The position numbers and the translations under genes are program-made. Shown one piece after another: positions 8,704 to 15,099 of a stretch of 33,543 nt of DNA. The notes below the pieces were generated by a model that worked only from the letters and a program-made list of their open reading frames with translations, was not told where the DNA came from and made no database searches. Every line of letters starts with the position of its first letter. The first letter of the stretch is position 1. Source of the DNA: Treponema sp. (GTDB lineage: Bacteria; Spirochaetota; Spirochaetia; Treponematales; Breznakiellaceae); NCBI GenBank assembly GCA_009787795.1, contig WQSP01000005.1, positions 1 through 33,543 on the forward strand, written 5' to 3'.

Positions 8704-9959
8704 TGAGCGGACATCTTCACTTTAAACCTGCCATCACCAAGCTTGCAAAGGATTCGTATATCTTTGTTGAGGGAAAACCGAATGCCGACAAGTTTTACAT
8801 TGTCAAAGAGGGAAAGGTGCGCATTATCCGCGAAAACGAGGATTTGCACGGCGACATTTTAAACCCCGGCGACATTTTTGGAACAATTTCCGTTATGGCA
8901 GGACACGGTTATATCATGTCTGCAGTTGCCGTAACGGATGTGACTTTGCTTGTTATCGATCGCAAGCAATACGGCGATCTTGTCCGCAAAACAAACTCCA
9001 TCGCAATGAAAAACATCAAAACGTTTTCTGTCCGTATGCGGGAATTAAACGATCATTTGTCGGAACGAATGCTAAAAAGTTCTTCCACCGCCGATTCTTC
9101 GGTGCTTTTTGACATTGCGGAGTATTACGAAAATTCGCAGAAAATAAACCACGCGGTTTATGTTTATCATCAGTATTTGAACAATTGCCCCAACGGAGAA
9201 AAAATCGAAGAGGCAAAGCAAAAGCTCGAAAAACTGCAAAACTATGTTTCTGTTGACAGACCTTCCTACCCCGAAAATACAATGATGCAGAAATACCCAA
9301 AGGAATGCCTTCTTTTTGCAGAGGGCGAAATGGGAAACAATCTTTATATCATTCAAAGCGGTTCCGTAAAAATCATAAAAATTGTAAACAACCAGGAAAT
9401 TGTTCTTGCTGTTCTTGGAAAAAGCGACATTTTCGGCGAAATGGCGATGCTCGACGACAAACCGCGCGCCGCAACTGCGGAAATCTACGAAGAATGCACA
9501 TTGTTAGCTGTCAATAAGGACAACTTTTCAAAATTGATTCATGATCAGCCCGATATGGTTGTAAAACTTACCAGCATGATGGCGGAACGTTTATGGCTTT
9601 TATACCGCCAGTTGGACAACACGTTTATCGAAGAGCCGATCGGAAGGCTTTTTGACGCGCTTATCATTCAACTGGAAAAAAACAAAGTGGATTTGACGTC
9701 AAAAGATTCGTATCAATGCAGTTTTGGTTACAAGGAATTAATGGGCATGGCGGGGCTTGCAGTGGACAGAGCCGACGGTTTGTATAATAAATTCCTTGAT
9801 ACAAAAAAAGTTTTAATCTTGGAAGACAAATTACAGGTAAATAATGTAAGCGAGACCTTTAAGGAAGCCGAGTACTACCGCAACATGCAAAAAAAGGAAA
9901 ACTCCGTAAGGGAATCGAAAAACAAGGATAAAGAAAAAAGTGCCACCTCGGAGAATTGA
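8703..9959 (+). CDS. tandem cyclic-nucleotide-binding domain regulator
   Basis: 418 residues with two cNMP-binding beta-barrels of the CRP/PKA-R type. Domain 1 is at about residues 12-115 (FVEGKPNADKFYIVKEGKV, GDIFGTISVM) and domain 2 at about 195-305 (LLFAEGEMGNNLYIIQSGSV, FGEMAMLDDKPRAATAEI). Domain 2 keeps the phosphate-binding-cassette Glu and Arg (FGE...PRAA). Domain 1 lacks the Arg and the canonical cassette, so it probably does not bind nucleotide. Between them is a helical segment (FDIAEYYENSQK). The C-terminal ~100 residues include FGYKELMGMAGL, which could be a degenerate winged helix like that of CRP, but this is uncertain. It is likely a cytoplasmic signalling or transcription factor. 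No Shine-Dalgarno sequence is present; the start may be leaderless. Its last six codons plus stop lie antisense to the 3' end of tRNA-Phe. Confidence 0.8.
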   Translation: MSGHLHFKPAITKLAKDSYIFVEGKPNADKFYIVKEGKVRIIRENEDLHGDILNPGDIFGTISVMAGHGYIMSAVAVTDVTLLVIDRKQYGDLVRKTNSIAMKNIKTFSVRMRELNDHLSERMLKSSSTADSSVLFDIAEYYENSQKINHAVYVYHQYLNNCPNGEKIEEAKQKLEKLQNYVSVDRPSYPENTMMQKYPKECLLFAEGEMGNNLYIIQSGSVKIIKIVNNQEIVLAVLGKSDIFGEMAMLDDKPRAATAEIYEECTLLAVNKDNFSKLIHDQPDMVVKLTSMMAERLWLLYRQLDNTFIEEPIGRLFDALIIQLEKNKVDLTSKDSYQCSFGYKELMGMAGLAVDRADGLYNKFLDTKKVLILEDKLQVNNVSETFKEAEYYRNMQKKENSVRESKNKDKEKSATSEN

Positions 9960-10013
9960 ACTCCAGACACGCAGATTTTCAGTCTGCTGCTCTACCAACT
10001 GAGCTAAGGTGGC
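9941..10013 (-). tRNA. tRNA-Phe (GAA)
   Basis: A complete 73-nt cloverleaf. Acceptor GCCACCT pairs with AGGTGGC, D arm is GCTC/GAGC, anticodon stem is GCAGA/TCTGC with loop CTGAAAA giving anticodon GAA, and the T arm has TTCAATT. Discriminator is A and CCA is not encoded. Its 3' part overlaps the last 19 bases of the convergent cNMP-binding gene. Confidence 0.95.
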
Positions 10014-10033
10014 AAGTTGACAGTCTTAATAAC

Positions 10034-10062
10034 AATATGCCAAAAACGCCCGAATGTGTCAA
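10034..10062 (-). promoter_or_regulatory. promoter of tRNA-Phe
   Basis: On the minus strand TTGACA (10062-10057) is followed by a 17-bp spacer and CATATT (10039-10034). The -10 ends 20 nt before the tRNA 5' end, a normal distance for a tRNA promoter. It is close to a sigma-70 consensus in sequence and spacing. Confidence 0.6.
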
Positions 10063-10085
10063 TACCCCAAAGAAAAAATTCTAGA

Positions 10086-10463
10086 TTATCTTAATTTTCC
10101 CTGGACCTTTTTTATGTCCTCTATAAAGCGCGGTTTTATATCCTTTGGAATGGTTCCCGACTTGAAGAAGATAAAATCTTTGCCGGACTTGGTAAGCACC
10201 TTAAATTGAAGAACATCTTCGATTTTAAGGATGGTCTGCGTACTCATATGCTCAAATTGCGCATTTGAATTGTCAAAAATGGTCTCTTTTGTAATAAGCA
10301 CAAAATTGACGGTTTTTGCCTTGGCATTTTCAACCCATAATGCCGAAACAAAGTCTTCTTTTTTGATTGCGCCGCTTGCATAGTCCTTGGTTTGCGACAA
10401 TATTTTTTTGTCTACCTTGGTAAAATCTGTCGTGTACCTGTAATCGCCAAATTTTTCAACCAT
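10086..10463 (-). CDS. small unknown protein between two tRNAs
   Basis: 125 residues, soluble, no signal peptide or membrane segment. ATG at 10463 follows GGGAGG with a 5-nt spacing, so the start is well supported. The sequence alternates predicted strands with a charged C-terminal helix (PRFIEDIKKVQGKLR). The strands around VNFVLITKETIFDN and ILKIEDVLQFKVL loosely resemble bacterial PH-like (bPH) domains, but I do not recognise the family with confidence. It begins 20 nt after the 3' end of tRNA-Ala and so may be read from the tRNA-Ala promoter; tRNA-Phe follows downstream with its own promoter. Function unknown. Confidence 0.7.
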   Translation of the reverse strand: MVEKFGDYRYTTDFTKVDKKILSQTKDYASGAIKKEDFVSALWVENAKAKTVNFVLITKETIFDNSNAQFEHMSTQTILKIEDVLQFKVLTKSGKDFIFFKSGTIPKDIKPRFIEDIKKVQGKLR

Positions 10464-10483
10464 GAAAACCTCCCGATAAAAAC

Positions 10484-10556
10484 TGGAGATATGGGGATTC
10501 GAACCCCAGGCCTATTGATTGCGAACCAATCGCTCTACCAACTGAGCTATATCCCC
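10484..10556 (-). tRNA. tRNA-Ala (CGC)
   Basis: A complete 73-nt cloverleaf. Acceptor GGGGATA pairs with TATCTCC and contains the G3-U70 pair that is the alanine identity element. Anticodon stem is ATTGG/TCAAT with loop TTCGCAA, giving anticodon CGC for codon GCG. T loop is TTCGAAT. Discriminator is A and CCA is not encoded. Confidence 0.93.
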
Positions 10557-10568
10557 TGTATCTAATGA

Positions 10569-10598
10569 AATTTAGCCATAATTGGGGCGCTTGGTCAA
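10569..10598 (-). promoter_or_regulatory. possible promoter of tRNA-Ala
   Basis: On the minus strand TTGACC (10598-10593) is followed by an 18-bp spacer and TAAATT (10574-10569), 12 nt before the tRNA. It is weaker than the tRNA-Phe promoter but correctly placed. Confidence 0.4.
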
Positions 10599-10606
10599 GT
10601 GGCAAG

Positions 10607-10624
10607 GCGGGGATTGCTCCCCGC
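10607..10624 (-). terminator. hairpin after ilvE
   Basis: GCGGGG (10607-10612) and CCCCGC (10619-10624) form a GC-rich stem with a 6-nt loop, starting 7 nt past the ilvE stop. The following run is not T-rich on the minus strand, so termination may be incomplete or factor-assisted. Confidence 0.45.
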
Positions 10625-10630
10625 TTTGCA

Positions 10631-11713
10631 TTATACTTTAACCATCCACCCCTTGGTGTCGGGCAATTTGCCGTACTGGATGCCCTTAATTGTGTCGCGG
10701 ATTTCTATGGTAAGCTCGCCTGTATTGCCGTCGTTAAAAACGGCTTTTTTGCCCTGATACGTCAGGGATGTAAGAGGCGTGGCTCCCGCCGCAGTGCCGC
10801 TTACGAAACATTCCTTGGCTTCTTCCATCGCTTCGTCAATCGAGATTTTTCTTTCCTGTACTTTTATTCCCTTGTCGCGCGCAAGCTCGATTATGCTCTC
10901 TCTTGTTATGCCGGGAAGAATTGTATCACCAAGCTCAGGCGTTACAAGTTCGCCCGATTTCAAGTAAAAGAAAATGTTGCAGGACGAGCCTTCTTCGATA
11001 TATTTGCGGTTTGTTCCGTCAAGGAAAACGCATTCCATGTATCCGTCTTTTAATGCCTGCGATTTTGCAAGAGCCGAGATTACATAATTTGAACATGCCT
11101 TTATCCAGCCTGTGCCGTTGGGCATTGCCCGTACCTTATCGGAAACAATTGCGTCCGACCTTCCCGACGAGAAATACGAGCTTACAGGCGTATTGATCAC
11201 CATTACATAGGGTTCAGAGGACAGATTCACTCCGATACCGCCTTCGGCAATTGTAAAAGGTCTTATATATACCGAGTTTGCAGTCATGTAGGAATCTTTT
11301 TCCCATGCGCTTTCATAGTGAGGATAAAAACCGAGAGCGGCATTGCGCTTTACGGTTTCGATGCATGCTTCCATAAAAAGTTTATCCGGGAACGGCGGCA
11401 TTTTTAAACCTTCCATTGAACGCGCAAAACGAGCTGCGTTTTTATCGGGTCTGAAAATTGCAAGGCCTCCGTTTTTTTGCGGAAGCGCCTTTAATCCTTC
11501 AAAACATGCCAATCCATACTGGCTTGTGTAATTGACAAGAGGCATATCCTCATAATGATTGCGGGAATTTTCAAGCTTTGCGCGGGCATCTTCGCTCATC
11601 GCAGCTTCTTCTTCCTGCGTCTTGTGCGGTTTTTCCAAATACTCCTGCGGCCATTTGCCGTCGGTAAACTTGGAGCGGTAGGTAATCGGATACGTGTTTA
11701 ATGCAAAAGCCAT
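10631..11713 (-). CDS. ilvE: branched-chain amino acid aminotransferase
   Basis: 360 residues, a fold-type IV PLP aminotransferase of the class II BCAT type. It transfers the amino group between Leu/Ile/Val and 2-oxoglutarate in the cytoplasm. Visible landmarks are YGLACFEGLKA in the N-terminal domain, VYIRPFTIAEGG, RAMPNGTGWIKACSNY holding the candidate PLP-binding lysine, the substrate-loop region CVFLDGTNRKYIEEGSSCNI, and LPGITRESIIELA near the C-terminal cofactor-phosphate site. Length is normal for the class II family. The start is fixed by AAGGAG upstream of ATG 11713, and a good promoter precedes it. It is monocistronic, with a GC-rich hairpin just after its stop. Confidence 0.93.
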   Translation of the reverse strand: MAFALNTYPITYRSKFTDGKWPQEYLEKPHKTQEEEAAMSEDARAKLENSRNHYEDMPLVNYTSQYGLACFEGLKALPQKNGGLAIFRPDKNAARFARSMEGLKMPPFPDKLFMEACIETVKRNAALGFYPHYESAWEKDSYMTANSVYIRPFTIAEGGIGVNLSSEPYVMVINTPVSSYFSSGRSDAIVSDKVRAMPNGTGWIKACSNYVISALAKSQALKDGYMECVFLDGTNRKYIEEGSSCNIFFYLKSGELVTPELGDTILPGITRESIIELARDKGIKVQERKISIDEAMEEAKECFVSGTAAGATPLTSLTYQGKKAVFNDGNTGELTIEIRDTIKGIQYGKLPDTKGWMVKV

Positions 11714-11730
11714 AGTATACTCCTTGAGTT

Positions 11731-11759
11731 ACTATACAAATTATATAAATACTATGCAA
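11731..11759 (-). promoter_or_regulatory. ilvE promoter
   Basis: On the minus strand TTGCAT (11759-11754), a 17-bp spacer and TATAGT (11736-11731) lie just upstream of the ilvE ribosome binding site. An inverted repeat, CATAGTAT (11711-11718) and ATACTATG (11749-11756), spans the start codon and the -35 region and could be an operator or coincidence. Confidence 0.6.
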
Positions 11760-11769
11760 TAGGAAGAAG

Positions 11770-11849
11770 AAGAATTTACCACGGAGGACACAGAGGACAC
11801 GGAGTTTTTATTTTCTTTTCTTCGTGTTATTCCGTGGTTTATTTTTCTT
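11770..11849. repeat. dispersed CCACG inverted repeat, possible operon terminator
   Basis: AAGAATTTACCAC at 11770-11782 opens the element. ACCACGGA (11778-11785) pairs exactly with TCCGTGGT (11831-11838), and GTGGTTTATTTTTCTT closes it. Between them are ACAGAGG and ACACGGAG units. It contains the stop and last codons of the FemAB-type gene, so it also encodes the Lys/Asn-rich tail and may end the long operon. Confidence 0.65.
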
Positions 11850-12875
11850 AGTAAACAATATTTTTTTGCGGAGTTTTTCTGCCATACAAAACAAACTGTA
11901 TAAAAAACCATTGTAGGCAAAATCCCAAGTGCCGCTTCTGTGCATTATTTGTCCGCCGAATCCTGTCTTGAACCGATACAATCCTGCCATCGGATGAGAT
12001 GGATCCTCATTCGGAGGGATGCCGAAAAGATCGTAATTGATGCAGCCCTTTTCCTTTGCATCCTGCATTGCCTTCCACTGAAGCGCGTAGGGTGCCATTA
12101 AATTGCGTTTGTTGTTGGACGAAGCTCCATAAAGATATGTTGCGTCCTTCCCCCAAAAAAGAACAACAATCGCGGCAAGCGTTTCGCCCTCGTGAGACGC
12201 TGTGTACAGTTTGATTTTTTCCCCGCAAAGCTCAAAAAGCGTTTTGTAATAATTCAATCCGTGCACTGAAATTCCGTCCCTTTGCGCTGTTTCCTTTAAC
12301 AAATTGTAAAATGTTTCAATTTCTTCAATTCCGCATGTTTTAACAGTTACGCCTTTTTTTTCCGCAAGCGAAATATTGTATCTCCATTTTGATTTCATCT
12401 GCGAAAGAATTTCTTCGGGTTTGTTTTCCAGATTGATGATAACGGTATCAGGCGGCTGAACTGTTGCTGCCGCTTTTTTGAATCCTGCGGATAAATATGA
12501 ATCATTACTTTCATTACTACCCTGCCATGGCGGCTCAAAACGAACAAATACGCAATTTCGCGGCAGAAACGGTTTTAATTTTTTTGCAGTTTCCGATACG
12601 GCTTTTTCATTTTCGTTTGAAAAAAAATTTACGGGAAGCTGCGGGCCCCAAGGCACATAGGCAAAAGAAAAACCCGGCACAAGTTTTCTGCAAAGAACCA
12701 AAAGATGCGTTTTTTCCCTTAAATTGTCATAAAGCCATTCTGTTAAAAACGCTTTTGCGCTCCAGCCGAACTTTGCCTTAAATTCACCCCACATGGAAGA
12801 CTGCAAAAACACATCTGCGTTTTCCAAGTCCGACAATTGCGCCTGCGAGACATTCAATTTAATGAACCTCTCCAT
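11808..12875 (-). CDS. FemAB-type aminoacyl transferase
   Basis: 355 residues of the FemAB/FemX (GNAT-like, tRNA-dependent peptidyltransferase) family, which adds amino acids to lipid-linked peptidoglycan precursors or related acceptors at the cytoplasmic membrane face. Support: FAYVPWGPQLP, the RFEPPW strand, the SKWRYNISLAEKKGV signature seen in this family, and the C-terminal MAPYALQWKAMQDAKEKG...YDLFGIPP followed by GLYRFKTGFGG. Length is normal. The start ATG at 12875 lies 17 bp inside metG, so translation is coupled. The last ~15 residues (NKPRNNTKKRK) are encoded by a dispersed repeat and look like a recent extension. The precise acceptor is unknown. Confidence 0.85.
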   Translation of the reverse strand: MERFIKLNVSQAQLSDLENADVFLQSSMWGEFKAKFGWSAKAFLTEWLYDNLREKTHLLVLCRKLVPGFSFAYVPWGPQLPVNFFSNENEKAVSETAKKLKPFLPRNCVFVRFEPPWQGSNESNDSYLSAGFKKAAATVQPPDTVIINLENKPEEILSQMKSKWRYNISLAEKKGVTVKTCGIEEIETFYNLLKETAQRDGISVHGLNYYKTLFELCGEKIKLYTASHEGETLAAIVVLFWGKDATYLYGASSNNKRNLMAPYALQWKAMQDAKEKGCINYDLFGIPPNEDPSHPMAGLYRFKTGFGGQIMHRSGTWDFAYNGFLYSLFCMAEKLRKKILFTKKNKPRNNTKKRK

Positions 12876-15081
12876 TTGGAATTTTTTCCGTTCTTACGGG
12901 AATGCCGTTCAAACACAATTTTTTATCGCCTGTCATTACAACATTTTCTTTTACAAAAACAGGATACGAAAAAAATGTGTCTATGTCGATTTCATCAAGA
13001 GCTTTATTATCTTCGCCTTCGGGCAGAAACCTTGTTCCTGTAGGAGTATCTCCTGCGTCCAAAACTTCCACGCGTTCTTTTTTCTGCCCGTCCTCTCCTT
13101 CAATTTCATCGCCTGCGGCAAGAAGCATACCCCTGGATTCGACACCGCGAAGTTTTGCAGGCTTTAAATTGTACGCGACAATTATTTTTTTTCCAAGCAA
13201 CTGCTCTTCCGTGTAATGCTGAACAAGTCCTGAAACAATCTGCCTCTCTTCGCGCACTCCCGTAACGCCTTCTCCCGTTTCAAGATTGATAATGTAGAGT
13301 TTGTCCGCTTTTGGATGCTTTTCTATCTTTTCGATTTTAGCGGCGCGAAGATCCACAACAGAAGAAAATGTTTTTTGCTCCTGCCTTTCCTTTTGTGTGC
13401 CGGAATATTTTTCCCTGAATGCGTCAACCTGTTCATCTTCCAGTTTTGCAAAAAGAACTTCGCTTTTTATCTGATAATCAGAAATGCCCTCGGGGGTTCC
13501 AATGCATTTCCAGCACAAATTTTCCCTGAATTTCAAACCAAGGAAAGACGCGATTTTTTCCGCGGCGGCAGGCATGTACGGCTCTATCAAAACGGCAAGG
13601 TCTCGCACAATGTACGTTAAATCACTTATTACGGCTTTTGCCTTGTCAGGGTTTTCATTCTTTAGTTTCCACGGCTCATTGTCCTGGAAATATTTGTTTG
13701 CATGCGACGAAAGCTCGAATATTTCACGGAAAGCGTCCCTTAATTCCGCCCTGTCAAGTTTTTCTGTAATGGAGTTTTCGCGTTTCCTTACTTCTTCCCA
13801 TAACGCTTTGTCGCTCAAACCCGGGCAATCAGGCACCTTGCCGTCAAAGTAGCGCGTAACAAACGAAAGCGTGCGGTTAACCAAATTGCCAAGATTTCCA
13901 ATAAGTTCGCCGTTTACCTTTTCCTGAAAATCGCTCCATGTAAACATTGCGTCGGTTTTTTCCGGTCTGTTGTAATAAATGTAAAAACGCCAGACATCGC
14001 CTGGAATCCCCGTTTCCATTGCGTCTGTTCCGAACACTCCAACTCCCCTGGATTTTGAGAATTTTGAATTTTCATAATTCAGGTATTCGGAGCTTGACAT
14101 GTGATGAAGCATTGTCCATTTGTCGCCCGAACCCAAAAGGCTGGAAGGAAAAATAACCGTATGAAAGGGAATGTTGTCTTTGCCGATAAACTGAAAAAGC
14201 TCAACTTCGTCGGGGGCTTTCCACCAATAATCGGTAAATTTGCGCCAATCGCCCGCCTCCGATTTTTCTTCACCTAACAAACCGGTTATTGAAATATAGC
14301 CTATCGGAGCGTCGAACCAAACATAAAAAACCTTGTTCTCGTACCCGGGTTTTGGAACGGGGATTCCCCATTTCAAGTCCCTTGTAATAGCGCGTTCCTT
14401 TAATCCGTCGCGTATCCATGCCAAAGTCATTTGAATTGCGTTATGCGCCCAAAAACCGCTAGCAGAGGCCGACTTTATCCATTCTTCAAGTTTGTCCTTA
14501 ATTGCCGGAAGATCAATATACAAATGATTTGTTTTTTGCAAAGACGGCGTGCTTTCGCAGGCGGAACATTTTGGCTCTTTCAAATCTGTCGGGTCAAGCA
14601 ATTTTTGGCATGCTTCGCATTGATCGCCTCTTGCGTTCGTGCTTGCGCACTTTGGGCAAACGCCGATTATGAACCGGTCTGCAAGAAATTTATTGCACTT
14701 TGCGCAAAAAAACTGTTCGATTGTCCTTTCGCATACAAAGCCCGCTTTATCCAATTTTTTAAAAATATCCTGAACAACTTCCGTTTGAATTTCTGTCGAT
14801 GTGCGTCCGAATTTGTCAAATGCAATATTAAACCATTTGTAAATGTCGGCATGAATCTTATGGTAGCGATCGCAAAGCTCTTTGGGAGTTACGCCTTCCT
14901 GTGCCGCTTTCGTTTCTGTCGCTGTGCCGTACTCGTCGGTACCGCAGACATACAAAGTTTCCATTTGGCGAAGTCTGCAAAAACGCGCAAAACAGTCCGC
15001 AGAAAGCACCTGAATCAGGTTTCCTAGATGCGGCTCGTTGTTGACATACGGCAGAGCCGATGTAATCAGTCTTCTTTTCAT
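12859..15081 (-). CDS. metG: methionyl-tRNA synthetase with C-terminal OB domain
   Basis: About 740 residues. It charges tRNA-Met in the cytoplasm. The class I signature appears as PHLGN (HIGH-like) near the N-terminus and KFSKSRG (KMSKS variant). Zinc-knuckle cysteines are CAKCNKF, CPKCAST, CEACQK and CSACES. The anticodon-binding helical domain follows, and the last ~110 residues are a tRNA-binding EMAP/Trbp111-like OB fold (IEKIEKHPKADKLYI, GLVQHYTEEQLLGK, SRGMLLAA), which normally drives dimerisation. I prefer ATG 15081 (MKRRLITSALPY); an in-frame ATG at 15090 adds three residues. Neither has a Shine-Dalgarno sequence, so it probably depends on coupling to the GH57-like gene ending at 15100. 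It overlaps the FemAB gene by 17 bp. Confidence 0.95.
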   Translation of the reverse strand: MKRRLITSALPYVNNEPHLGNLIQVLSADCFARFCRLRQMETLYVCGTDEYGTATETKAAQEGVTPKELCDRYHKIHADIYKWFNIAFDKFGRTSTEIQTEVVQDIFKKLDKAGFVCERTIEQFFCAKCNKFLADRFIIGVCPKCASTNARGDQCEACQKLLDPTDLKEPKCSACESTPSLQKTNHLYIDLPAIKDKLEEWIKSASASGFWAHNAIQMTLAWIRDGLKERAITRDLKWGIPVPKPGYENKVFYVWFDAPIGYISITGLLGEEKSEAGDWRKFTDYWWKAPDEVELFQFIGKDNIPFHTVIFPSSLLGSGDKWTMLHHMSSSEYLNYENSKFSKSRGVGVFGTDAMETGIPGDVWRFYIYYNRPEKTDAMFTWSDFQEKVNGELIGNLGNLVNRTLSFVTRYFDGKVPDCPGLSDKALWEEVRKRENSITEKLDRAELRDAFREIFELSSHANKYFQDNEPWKLKNENPDKAKAVISDLTYIVRDLAVLIEPYMPAAAEKIASFLGLKFRENLCWKCIGTPEGISDYQIKSEVLFAKLEDEQVDAFREKYSGTQKERQEQKTFSSVVDLRAAKIEKIEKHPKADKLYIINLETGEGVTGVREERQIVSGLVQHYTEEQLLGKKIIVAYNLKPAKLRGVESRGMLLAAGDEIEGEDGQKKERVEVLDAGDTPTGTRFLPEGEDNKALDEIDIDTFFSYPVFVKENVVMTGDKKLCLNGIPVRTEKIPNGEVH

Positions 15082-15099
15082 AATTGACATAATATAAAA

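Noticed and set aside
8607-8849. 80-residue minus-strand open frame covering the 21-bp repeats
   Set aside because: Mostly antisense to the cNMP-binding gene, without a ribosome binding site.
10484-10556. Reading this tRNA as tRNA-Arg or another isotype
   Set aside because: Correct 7-nt loop placement gives anticodon CGC, and the acceptor has the G3-U70 alanine identity pair.
14431-15027. 198-residue plus-strand open frame opposite metG
   Set aside because: Cys/Phe-rich translation typical of an antisense shadow, with no family resemblance, lying wholly within a clear metG.
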